Origin: Saccharothrix sp. ST-888
GTDB taxonomy: Bacteria > Actinomycetota > Actinomycetes > Streptomycetales > Streptomycetaceae
Direction of reading: 5' to 3'
NCBI RefSeq assembly: GCF_000955975.1
Contig: NZ_JYJF01000096.1
Coordinates: forward strand, 1 to 29,392
Length of the DNA stretch: 29,392 nucleotides
The notes under the pieces were generated by a model. It saw only the letters and a program-made list of their open reading frames with translations, searched no databases and was not told the origin of the DNA. Below, one piece after another: positions 8,501 through 15,778 of the stretch. Position numbers and translations under genes: made by a program. Position 1 is the stretch's first letter, and the number at the start of each line of letters is the position of its first letter.

Positions 8501-9306
8501 GTCGCCACGGTGACGGGGGTGCCGATCCGCCCGGTCTCCGGGTGCAGGGCGGCGATCGAGACCGACGCCGAGCCGTAGTTCGCCACGCAGAGGCGGTCGC
8601 CGGCCGGGCTCACCGCGATCGCGCGGGGTTCGGCTCCGACGGCGACGGGATCGCCCACGGGCACGCCGCCGTCCAGGTCGAGCACCGTCACGCACCCGGC
8701 CGTGCCGTCACCCCGGCCCACGACGTACCCGAACCGCCCGTCGGGTGCCACGGCGACCGCCCGCGTGAGGCCGGCCACGGGGACGATCGCGGTCACGGCC
8801 GGCGGGCCCGGCCGGCCCAGGTCGACCACCGACACCGTCGCGTCACTCTCGTTGACCACGCAGACCCGCCGGGCCCGGCCGGCCGGAGCCGCCGCCAGCG
8901 CGCCCGGGCCGGCCCCGACCTCCAGCACGACGGGCTGCTGCCCCTCCCGGTCGAACAGCAGGACCTGGCCGCCTGCCCAGTCGGCCACGCAGACCCGGTC
9001 GTCGACGAGCCCGGCGACCACCGCGCAGGGGCCGGTCCCGGCGGGCACGGTGCGCAGCACCGCGGGTTCGTCGGCGGCCAGGTCCAGCACGGAGAGCGTG
9101 CCGGCGCCGGGATCGACGGTGTAGGCCCGGGTGCCGTCCGTACCGACGGCCACGGCACGCGGGGTGCCCGGGACGGCCGTGAGCTGCGCCTCGGGCCGCT
9201 CCGGTGCACCGAGGTCCAGTACGGCCAGGCTGTCCGAGCCCCAGTCCGCGGCGAGCAGCCGGGGTTTCCCGGCCGCACCACGGCTGCTCACACCAGGGCT
9301 GCTCAT
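5503..9306 (-). CDS. Giant YVTN/beta-propeller repeat protein
   Basis: 1267 residues from an ATG at 9306 that overlaps the previous stop (ATGA), with GGAGG seven bases upstream. Almost the whole length consists of blade repeats of about 40-45 residues of the type RxxAVxxDGxxAYVxDxxxxxVSVLDL; examples are VAVAPDGRFGYVVGRGDG and IAVHPRGGYAFLGGDDG. This resembles YncE/YVTN surface-layer propellers. At that period the length allows roughly 28-30 blades, enough for about four seven-bladed propellers in tandem. No signal peptide or membrane segment is visible, so the protein should stay inside until particle release. It lies between the second baseplate J gene and DUF4255, roughly where tail-fibre genes lie in Afp, which suggests an exposed binding or structural part of the particle. 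Function is inferred; an enzyme role is possible. Confidence 0.8.
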   Translation of the reverse strand: MSSPGVSSRGAAGKPRLLAADWGSDSLAVLDLGAPERPEAQLTAVPGTPRAVAVGTDGTRAYTVDPGAGTLSVLDLAADEPAVLRTVPAGTGPCAVVAGLVDDRVCVADWAGGQVLLFDREGQQPVVLEVGAGPGALAAAPAGRARRVCVVNESDATVSVVDLGRPGPPAVTAIVPVAGLTRAVAVAPDGRFGYVVGRGDGTAGCVTVLDLDGGVPVGDPVAVGAEPRAIAVSPAGDRLCVANYGSASVSIAALHPETGRIGTPVTVATGPHPLAVAFAPDGGLIHVLSQTTGTLTAIDPDTLDRTDLPVGTLPCGVVFGPDGRYAYVTDQAAGELVTVRAAPYRAGAIETGAGSRPAHAAVSPDGRWGYAADTAAERLAVLDLDHPGPGSPIELGPGRRPWDVAIAPDLGFACATSPDSDELLVLRPAPGQVLEGGGEVRVGAVALAPGARPHGLAVTPDSRYAVTADSATATVSIVDPRGGVHTIGQEVVQCQKPVGAALSRDGRTLYVADFGTAEEGQPGGQIVVLRRTGPAQWVRQGAIDAQTGRLSGPHEMALRLPDEQRLYVANYQNGTVSVLDCDAGRWTCHAVVAKSPRAMKQPYGLALSQDGGTLYVSNAAEDTGTVEEFDVAAEPAAHRRTITVRRNQSAVHAGLALSPDGQFLYAVDPESWAGETAWGTVYGMRLAAGGAELQAVPVPPAAGTARPGGLVCRDDRTLCVVNQGSTSATAPRDACLAVLTLDESRLGVQAAETLPLETAAVPYSAAVSGEGTLCIANLGGTVTVLGSEVTAVPVGEPGHSRPWDVAVTADGVYAYATDRAAGSVRCVRLDDHAVTSVEVGEDPMGVASGPSGVSAYVANHGDHSISVLGRVPERTATPTRVTSTGSPLAVAVHPRTPCAYLVRDTGLDAVPLDADLGPERSGPGPSLGTALCAVAVHPAGTHAYAVDAGGPVPAVHAVDLSAADRPADGGAAAALTGGARPTGIALHPRQPWGYVGGSGDGGAGALWVLGTGQADRPSVTGTGELPLPAVEGLAIRPGPPDRPETAGHLYLLTRSGDSCRLRVLELTDDPTRPEPLPGPGLELPAGTRSIAVHPRGGYAFLGGDDGTVRVLDLADPARPRLVGGTPGLGARPGLAFRPDGRSALYLTADGFGELTLGAPAVVATWRDPRLIAPQWPAVSADGARLFVTCENSGALVVLDTRTGTARFTVPAGTALAGAAPHPTQHLLYVADEAGAAVAVVDTTELAHLGGTPLGLDPQQVVRVPGAS

Positions 9307-12300
9307 GAGGGCACCTCCGCAACGGTGACACGGTGTTCGACGGAGTACACGGTCTCGCCGGGACCGCAGTCGACCCGGGCGACGGGCTCCGCCGCCGAGC
9401 CGGTGCGCGGGTCGACCGGGATCAGCCGCGCGTCGGCGACCCGGGCCACGCCCGGCACCTGTTCCAGCACCCGGAACGCCTCTCCGGCGTGCACCGGGCG
9501 CCCCAGCGGCCAGCCCGTTCCCTGCGGGCCGCCGCCGACGGGACTGAAGTACCGGTACAGGGCGCGTTCCGCGGCGGCGCCGAGGGCCGCGCGTTCGGAG
9601 GCCGTCCGGTAGTCGGCGGGCACGATCCGGGCCTCGATGCGGATGCCCCGGTAGCCGGGCTGTTCCAGCCACACCGGCACCCCGGTGGGCTGGCAGACCC
9701 GCAGCGCACGCCGCAGTGTGTCGCAGGCGTCGCGGCCGGGCGTCAGCATGTGGAACGGGAACCAGCCGCGCTCGTCGGCCGTGACGAACGGGACGACCAT
9801 CAGCCGTACGCCGGCCTGGGTGCTGCCACCGCTGGTGTCGGTGTAGCCGTCCTTGCCGTCCTGCGAGACGGAGGTGTTGCGCACGCCCACGATGCCCTCG
9901 TCCGGCGTCCGCAGGCGGCAGATGTCGCCCGGGGCGAGGCCGTTGCCCGCCGCGCCGAGCGTGACCCGGTACGGGCCGTCCACGGTGACGGTGGTGCCCG
10001 GTGGGGGAACCGCGCCGTACTGCCGGGTGCCCGAGGGGCCGCCCGTCACCTTGGGCCCGAAGTGGACCTGGCCCGTACTCGCGTTCACCACCACGTGCTC
10101 GTCGTCGGCGCCGGAGTCGGCGAACGAGGTGACGGTCCGCCAGTCGTCGGTGCCGACGCGGACCGCCGGGAGCGGCCCGTACACCGGGGAGTCCAGCAGC
10201 GAGAAGACCTGGCCGGGCTCGCCCGTGGAGGTGAACTGCCGGTGGTCCCGGGGGTGTTCCTCGAACTGTTCGGCGGGGACCTCCGCAGTGGTCCCGGAGT
10301 CGGCGTAGACCGTGTACCGCGTGTCGGGAGTGTTCCGGGGGTCGAGGATCTGGACGGCGATCCAGCACGCGGCCGGGTCGACCGGAAAGCCGTCGCCCCG
10401 GCCGGCGACGGCGTCCTGCGCCGTCCTGGCGGGTTCACCGCGGTCGAGGGCGGCCCGCCACCGTGCGGACTCGCCCAGCCGGACGGGGTGGGCCAGGACG
10501 CTCACCGACTGCCCGCCGTCGCCGGCCGCCACCGTGATCTGCCGGGCGGCCCCGGCTGCGTACGCGTGCGGGGCAGCGGTGTCCCACCACGGCGTTCCGC
10601 TCCTCGGCGCGAACACCGACACCGCGATCCGGTCCGTCGGCTGCCGTTCCCCGTCGGCCCGCACCCAGAGCGTCAGATTGCGCGGGTCGTGCGGCTCTCT
10701 GATCTCCACCAGGGCCAGCACCAGCCTGCCGTTCTCCTTGAAGGGACCGGAGAACTGTCCGATCCGGTAGTCCCCCGCGACGAACATCCCGGTGGCGGCG
10801 GTGATTTGGGGATCGAGGCGGAGCACCGCCGCGCCCGCGGCCTGCGGCGGCACCCGGACGGCTTCCTCCAGAGTCGTGAAGACCTTCCGCCCGTCCGCCG
10901 TGGTGACCTGCGTCCCCGCGGGCACCTGCGGTGCGTCCGCCGCCAGGGTGAACCGGACCGTCGTCCTCGCGGCCTGCCAGGGCAGGTAGTTGCGCGCCGG
11001 GTCGAGCGTGTCCTCGGGCACCTCACGGATGTGGTGGATGCGGGCCATGCCCGCCGAGGCGGCCAGGGCGAGCTGTTCGTAGTCGCCGGGGACGACCGCC
11101 CGTTCGGGCACCGGGGAGCCCAGGGGCAGGCGCGTCGCGCAGGCGGCGGCGCTCTCCCGCTCGGTGCCGCCGACGGCGGGCGCGGGGTTGGTCACGGCGG
11201 AGATGTAGGGCAGCGGGGTGCGGAGCACGGTGATGGTGCGGGCGGGCACGTTGCCCTGGGCGCCGCCGCCGGTCAGATAGCGCCGGGCCCGGACGACCGC
11301 TCCCGCCGGCAGCGGCGCTCCGTGCCGTCGCGGCCCCCCGGCCCCGGCCACCACGGGGGCGAAGACCGCCTCTCCGGTGCGCGGATCCAGCGTGAAGTGC
11401 CGGTCGCCGGGCCCCGATCCGGCGAGTGAGGCGACGTGGGTCCACCGCTCGGTGCGCCCGCCGAGGGTGGCCTCGACGACGAGCGGGTCGGTGCTCCGCG
11501 GCATCGGCGGACGGGCGAAGCGCAGGCGCTCGCCCGGGGTGCCGGCCGCGGTGCCGAGGGTCTCGTCCTGGACGAGCCGGGCCTGGACGACCGGGACGGG
11601 GACGGTGAGCACCGGGTTGAGCGCGACCCCGGTCAGCGGGCTCTGGCCCGGATCGGCGCGGTAGCGGATCAGGCCCACGTCCCGCAACCGCTGGGGAGAG
11701 CCGTCCTCCCCTCCGGCCCCCTGCCGGAGCAGGAGTTGGGCGGGTGCGTGGGCCGGGGGGAGGTCCAGGGTGACCCGGCCCGGACCGGTCGGTCCGGGCA
11801 CGGTGTCCGAGACGACCCGGCAGCCGGTCCAGTGCGTCCCCTGCCAGGCCTCCCACCGGCCCCGGACGCCCTCGCTCCCGCCGGGAGGGGTGCCGGCGGC
11901 ACCCAGCCGGAGGTCGAGGGTCACCCGGGTGCCGGGGACCGGCACCGAGAGGACGACCAGGGCGTAGCGGAGGTCATCGGGCCCTGGGGTCACCGGGCCG
12001 AGGCCCTCCGGGGTGTCGCCCGGAAGCGGGAAGTCCCCGAAGTACGGGAGGTTGAGGTGGAAGGACGGCCCGGCGAAGGCCGGCCCGCCCGGCTGGACGG
12101 GCCGGTCCGCCTCGGAGCCGAGCTCGGTCAGCGTGCCCTCCAGCACGCCGCTGCCCGTGCGCTGCTGGGTGAAGTTCCCGGCGGCGACCAGGACGCAGGG
12201 GTTGAGCACCGCGTCCGTCAGCGTGCTGAAGACGACCGGTTCGCCCTCCCCCACCGGCCGGGTGGCCACCTCCAGGCCGGCCGGGACCACCACCGGCTCG

Positions 12301-12587
12301 GGCGAGGGCGCGGCGAGCCGGAAGAGCACCTCGGTCTGCGCGGGCGCGGGCTGGTACGGCCGTACGCCCAGCATCCGCAGCACCTGCAGGCGGCGCTGGT
12401 CGGCGGCCAGGTTGAGCCGGTCGCGCAGCGCCGCCACCATGTCGGCGCAGGTCTCGATCAGGCCCCGGCCCGGGTCCGTCCGGTCCTGGCCGGTCCAGGT
12501 CCGCACGCCCTGGCGGACGGCTGCGACGGCGGTGGCGACCACCTCGTCGCGGGTGCGCCCGTCGTACTCGGGCGTCGGCAGACTCAT
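9303..12587 (-). CDS. Large baseplate J/gp47-family protein (second, Afp12-like)
   Basis: 1094 residues from an ATG at 12587, 18 bases after the preceding stop; AGAGG lies about eleven bases upstream. The N-terminus (LIETCADMVAALRDRLN, then VLRMLGVRP) matches the start of 'putative baseplate assembly proteins', in which a helical wedge domain precedes beta-domains. The C-terminus has the J-family end: RALYRYFSPVGGG, GWPLGRPVHAGEAF and VPGVARVADARL. Two internal stretches of the type VYGPLPAVRVGTDDW and HVVVNASTGQVHFGP resemble beta-rich decorations. The protein would form the baseplate wedge around the spike. Its large size, compared with the 715-residue J protein upstream, suits the Afp12 position. 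Confidence 0.85.
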   Translation of the reverse strand: MSLPTPEYDGRTRDEVVATAVAAVRQGVRTWTGQDRTDPGRGLIETCADMVAALRDRLNLAADQRRLQVLRMLGVRPYQPAPAQTEVLFRLAAPSPEPVVVPAGLEVATRPVGEGEPVVFSTLTDAVLNPCVLVAAGNFTQQRTGSGVLEGTLTELGSEADRPVQPGGPAFAGPSFHLNLPYFGDFPLPGDTPEGLGPVTPGPDDLRYALVVLSVPVPGTRVTLDLRLGAAGTPPGGSEGVRGRWEAWQGTHWTGCRVVSDTVPGPTGPGRVTLDLPPAHAPAQLLLRQGAGGEDGSPQRLRDVGLIRYRADPGQSPLTGVALNPVLTVPVPVVQARLVQDETLGTAAGTPGERLRFARPPMPRSTDPLVVEATLGGRTERWTHVASLAGSGPGDRHFTLDPRTGEAVFAPVVAGAGGPRRHGAPLPAGAVVRARRYLTGGGAQGNVPARTITVLRTPLPYISAVTNPAPAVGGTERESAAACATRLPLGSPVPERAVVPGDYEQLALAASAGMARIHHIREVPEDTLDPARNYLPWQAARTTVRFTLAADAPQVPAGTQVTTADGRKVFTTLEEAVRVPPQAAGAAVLRLDPQITAATGMFVAGDYRIGQFSGPFKENGRLVLALVEIREPHDPRNLTLWVRADGERQPTDRIAVSVFAPRSGTPWWDTAAPHAYAAGAARQITVAAGDGGQSVSVLAHPVRLGESARWRAALDRGEPARTAQDAVAGRGDGFPVDPAACWIAVQILDPRNTPDTRYTVYADSGTTAEVPAEQFEEHPRDHRQFTSTGEPGQVFSLLDSPVYGPLPAVRVGTDDWRTVTSFADSGADDEHVVVNASTGQVHFGPKVTGGPSGTRQYGAVPPPGTTVTVDGPYRVTLGAAGNGLAPGDICRLRTPDEGIVGVRNTSVSQDGKDGYTDTSGGSTQAGVRLMVVPFVTADERGWFPFHMLTPGRDACDTLRRALRVCQPTGVPVWLEQPGYRGIRIEARIVPADYRTASERAALGAAAERALYRYFSPVGGGPQGTGWPLGRPVHAGEAFRVLEQVPGVARVADARLIPVDPRTGSAAEPVARVDCGPGETVYSVEHRVTVAEVPS

Positions 12588-12605
12588 CTCCGCGGTGACC
12601 TCTCG

Positions 12606-13121
12606 TCAGGGGCGCTGGTTGACCGTGACCTTGAAGGGGAGATGGGCGGGGCAGTGCGCTCGCACCAGGCGGGTGAGCCGGTGTTCGAGGGCCTGCCGGT
12701 CCTCTCCCTGCCGGGTGGTCAGGGTGACGGTGAGCATCCGGCCGGCCCGGGGCGGCCGGCCGGCCCCGGTGAAGACGTCGCCGGGGTCGTCGACGTGCAG
12801 GTCCCAGCCGTGGATCTCCCTGGCCTCCAGCAGGAGTCCGTACGGCGTCCCGCGGTGGGCGGCCAGCCGGGGCGCCAGGTCGACGGCCTTGCGCCGCTGG
12901 ACTTCCGTCCAGCCGGGCTCGACCCGGGCGCCGGTGATCCGGATCAGCCAGTCCAGGAAGGCGGGCGGCGCGCGCCAGGGGTCGAGCACCGCGTCCAGCG
13001 AGTCGATCCGCTCCTCGGCCGGAGCCATGGCCGCGCCGATCGCGGCGGCGAACGCCAGCGCGACCGGGTCGTTCTGGTAGACGGCCGGCAGGGCGAGCGG
13101 ACGTACGGGGGACGGGTCCAT
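12606..13121 (-). CDS. Phage tail protein I (P2 gpI-like) baseplate protein
   Basis: 171 residues from an ATG at 13121, ten bases after the upstream stop, with AGAGGA before it. The order of motifs follows the phage tail protein I family: LDAVLDPWRAPPAFLDWL, then RRKAVDLAPRLAAHRGTPYGL, where a helix pair leads to the 'HRxGTxxG' turn, and a short C-terminal beta part. In P2 and in actinobacterial eCIS loci this small protein sits between two baseplate J genes and belongs to the wedge, as it does here. Confidence 0.85.
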   Translation of the reverse strand: MDPSPVRPLALPAVYQNDPVALAFAAAIGAAMAPAEERIDSLDAVLDPWRAPPAFLDWLIRITGARVEPGWTEVQRRKAVDLAPRLAAHRGTPYGLLLEAREIHGWDLHVDDPGDVFTGAGRPPRAGRMLTVTLTTRQGEDRQALEHRLTRLVRAHCPAHLPFKVTVNQRP

Positions 13122-13131
13122 GGCGGTCCTC

Positions 13132-15279
13132 TCAGTCCTCGGCGGGGGCGATGGTGACGGCGACGGTGTCGAGCAGGACCAGGCCGCCGTCCGAGACCTC
13201 GACGGAGGCCACGGGCCGGGTGCCGTCGCCGAGCGTGAGACCGACCTCGGTCGTACCGCGGACCTCCGGCACCGGTTCCAGCGCGGTCAGCACGTCGCCC
13301 GCGTGGACCTGGCGCCCCCACGGCCAGCCCCGGCCGTCCGGCCCTCCGACCGTGGGGTGGAAGAAGCGGCGCAGGGCCAGCTCCGCCGCCGCCCTGGTGC
13401 GCTCGCTGTCCGCCGCCGTACTGCTCCAGGGCCGGACGGTGGCCGTGACCCCGAAGTGGTGGTAGCGGGGCGCCCCGAGGTACAGCCGCTCGCCCAGCAG
13501 CCGGGAGGCCCCGACGACGTCCCGCACCCGGGCCAGCAGGTCGGCGGGGAGGCCGGGCTCGTCGAAGGCCGCGAGGTCCGCGTCCACCCGGGGCACCAGC
13601 AGGACGTGCAGGAGGGCGTCCTCGCGCCGCCAGAGGGCGGGTTCGGTCCTCGGTCCCTTCACGAAGAAGAAGACACCGTCGAGGGCGGCCACCGCGTCCG
13701 GGGATTCCTGGCACTGCGGGGACAGGCCCGGGAACGCCTCCGAGATCAGGGACTTGACCCCCCGGCTGCCCTCCCGGGGCAGGAACGCCCGGTCGCCGTA
13801 GGTGTAGGCGCGGTGGTGGAAGACCTCGCCCTTGAAGAAGAACAGCTCGTAGGCGTCGGCCGCATCGGGGTCGGCCAGCACGGCGACCTCGTCGAGGTCC
13901 GAGCAGAACACCTCCGGCAGGCCCGGGAACTCCTCCCGGATGCTCCGCACGGGCGGGCCGCCGTCCCAGAGGCATCGGTCCTCGAAGAACCACAGCGCGG
14001 GCCCGTGTTCGACCGGGCGGATCACCGCGTCCAGGCGGTTCGCGTCCGCCACCGGCCCGGGCACGGCCACCTCGTCGCGGGGTGCCGCCGGCGCCGTCCG
14101 GCCGTCCGGATCCGGCCGCTCCAGCGGCAGCGGCCGGGCGGTGATGGTCCCGCCGTCGTCGTAGTAGTAGTGCACGGCCCGCTCCGGGTCCCGGGCGGCG
14201 ACGGCGCAGGCGAGGACGGAGCCCGGGCGCGGTGGCACCTCGAACGCGGCCGGGACGCGCGAGTCGGTGGGCCGGGTCAGGGCCGTCACCCGCACCCGGG
14301 CGAGTCCTTCGACGTGCTCCTCGATGATCTGCTCGTGGTCGGCGGCCGTGACCGCGCGCCGCAGCGGCGCCAGGCCGAGACCGGCCCGGTCCAGCGCCTG
14401 CCGCCAGTCCTCCTCGTCCGCCGCGGGGGCGATCACGCGGTGGACGACGGCGTCCAGCCCGGACGGCGATGCGACCGACAGCGGTGTGCCGGCCGGCAGG
14501 CTGCCCCGCCGGCCGCGGTGGACCGCGTACTCCGCGCTGATCCGCGCGCCCTGCGGCGGGACCGCGCCGTGCTGCCGGTCACCGCCCTCGGTGGGCACCA
14601 GCGGCCCGAAGACGACCTCGCAGGAGGCGTCGTCCCACCAGTGCACCGGGTCGGCGGGCCCGGCCTCGGCGAAGGTCGGGACCCGCCGCCAGACGCTCGC
14701 CCCGACGCGGACCGTGACCGGTGGGCCGAACGGCGGGTCCGGGACGGGCGTGCCGGGGCCCCAGGGGCGGCGGGCCGTCGCGAAGCGCCCACCGGGGAGG
14801 CCGTCGGAGGTGCCCAACACCTCGGCGACCGGCACGAGTTGCTCGACGGCCTCCACCGTCCCGGCCGACTGCCCGGCGGCCAGCGTCAGCGGCGCGGTGG
14901 TCCGCAGGACCACCGGCTCCTCGCCCTCCGTACTCACCTCGGTGCCCGCCGGGATCTCCCGGGAGCCGGTCGAGGCATCGCTCCGCGACAGCGCGACCAC
15001 GACCCGGGCGGGAGACGCGGGGAGCGGCGCGATGCCCATCAGCCGCAGCAGGGCATTGCGCTGACGATCCGTCATCCTGTCTACCCGGTAGAGCAGTTGG
15101 TCGATCCGCTCGGCACAGGCTTCCAGCAGGGTGACGCCGGGGTCGGAGACGTTGTGGTCGGTCCACTCCGGCACGCGCTGCGGCAGGACGCGCTTCGCGG
15201 CGTCCACGAGCGGCTGGAAGCGCAGGTCGTCCAGGTCGGGGACCGGCACCTCGGACGACTCGGCCATCGGGTCACTCAT
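13132..15279 (-). CDS. Baseplate J/gp47-family protein (first, Afp11-like) with hemopexin-like insertion
   Basis: 715 residues. The ATG at 15279 overlaps the gp25 stop by eight bases. The N-terminus (VPEWTDHNVSDPGVTLLEA, then DQLLYRVDRM and LLRLMGI) is the typical 'putative baseplate assembly protein' start. The C-terminus (ALRRFFHPTVGG, GWPWGRQVHAGDVLTALE) is the J-family end. Between about 415 and 555 it carries a foreign-looking block with hemopexin-like repeats: ALWFFEDRCLW, VRSIREEFPGLPE, ELFFFKGEVFHHRAYTY, LISEAFPGLSP and GVFFFVKG. The protein should form the inner baseplate wedge; the insertion may face outward or contact a ligand. Family assignment is firm; the insert's function is unknown. 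Confidence 0.88.
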   Translation of the reverse strand: MSDPMAESSEVPVPDLDDLRFQPLVDAAKRVLPQRVPEWTDHNVSDPGVTLLEACAERIDQLLYRVDRMTDRQRNALLRLMGIAPLPASPARVVVALSRSDASTGSREIPAGTEVSTEGEEPVVLRTTAPLTLAAGQSAGTVEAVEQLVPVAEVLGTSDGLPGGRFATARRPWGPGTPVPDPPFGPPVTVRVGASVWRRVPTFAEAGPADPVHWWDDASCEVVFGPLVPTEGGDRQHGAVPPQGARISAEYAVHRGRRGSLPAGTPLSVASPSGLDAVVHRVIAPAADEEDWRQALDRAGLGLAPLRRAVTAADHEQIIEEHVEGLARVRVTALTRPTDSRVPAAFEVPPRPGSVLACAVAARDPERAVHYYYDDGGTITARPLPLERPDPDGRTAPAAPRDEVAVPGPVADANRLDAVIRPVEHGPALWFFEDRCLWDGGPPVRSIREEFPGLPEVFCSDLDEVAVLADPDAADAYELFFFKGEVFHHRAYTYGDRAFLPREGSRGVKSLISEAFPGLSPQCQESPDAVAALDGVFFFVKGPRTEPALWRREDALLHVLLVPRVDADLAAFDEPGLPADLLARVRDVVGASRLLGERLYLGAPRYHHFGVTATVRPWSSTAADSERTRAAAELALRRFFHPTVGGPDGRGWPWGRQVHAGDVLTALEPVPEVRGTTEVGLTLGDGTRPVASVEVSDGGLVLLDTVAVTIAPAED
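13615..14037 (-). other. Hemopexin-like repeat insertion inside baseplate J protein
   Basis: Residues about 415-555 of the first J protein. At least two and probably three blades show the hemopexin pattern: an acidic D-A/E-V start, an aromatic FFFKG strand, then a basic-acidic helix ending in EFPGLP or AFPGLS. Hemopexin domains are normally four-bladed propellers that bind proteins or glycans, so a fourth blade is missing or degenerate here. The call is by eye from motif spacing. Confidence 0.6.
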
Positions 15280-15700
15280 CCGGGGAGCCGCCGGGCGCGG
15301 GGGCCGTGGCCGGGGAGCCGGGCAGGGTGTAGAAGGGGAAGACGAGATTGCGGGGTTCGTTGGTGACCCGCAGCCGGTAGCGGATGTCGACGTAGAGCAC
15401 GCCGACATCCACGGCGTCCGTGCTGAACAGCAGGTCGTCGATCTCGATCCGCGGCTCCCACCGGTCGAGGGCCTGCCGCACCTCCACGTCGGCGCGGGCG
15501 ACGGTGGTGGCGTCGAGTGAGTCGAAGACCAGCCGGTGGATGCCACAGCCGAACTCCGGGCGCATCCCGCGCTCACCGGGTGAGGTGGACAGGATGATGC
15601 GGATCGCCTGCTCCACGTCGTCGCTGCCGCGCGCGAGGCCCACCCGGCCGGTGCCGGTGATGACGGCGGGGAAGGCCCACCCCGCGCCGATGATGTCCAC
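15272..15700 (-). CDS. gp25/GPW-family baseplate wedge protein (Afp9-like)
   Basis: 142 residues using the GTG at 15700 (VDIIGAGWAF), preceded by GGAGGGG six bases upstream. An upstream GTG at 15715 lacks a ribosome site and is less likely. The core IILSTSPGERGMRPEFGCG (36-54) and ALDRWEPRIEIDDL are diagnostic of the gp25 family, which nucleates the baseplate wedge and, in contractile systems, starts sheath polymerisation. Its intact core is notable because no sheath gene is seen nearby. Confidence 0.93.
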   Translation of the reverse strand: MDIIGAGWAFPAVITGTGRVGLARGSDDVEQAIRIILSTSPGERGMRPEFGCGIHRLVFDSLDATTVARADVEVRQALDRWEPRIEIDDLLFSTDAVDVGVLYVDIRYRLRVTNEPRNLVFPFYTLPGSPATAPAPGGSPDE

Positions 15701-15748
15701 GATCGTCCCCTCCACGGAATTCCGTCGCCAAGAGCGGGCGTCGGCTGC

Positions 15749-15778
15749 TCAGTTGATGTCCACTCAGTTGATGTCCAC
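15749..15778 (-). repeat. Perfect 15-bp tandem duplication over the spike gene stop codon
   Basis: Two identical 15-mers lie at 15749-15763 and 15764-15778. On the minus strand each reads as the codons for V-D-I-N plus TGA, so the spike gene ends with its last four codons and stop, and the same five codons follow again in frame. The second copy is untranslated unless the first stop is read through. Confidence 0.9.
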
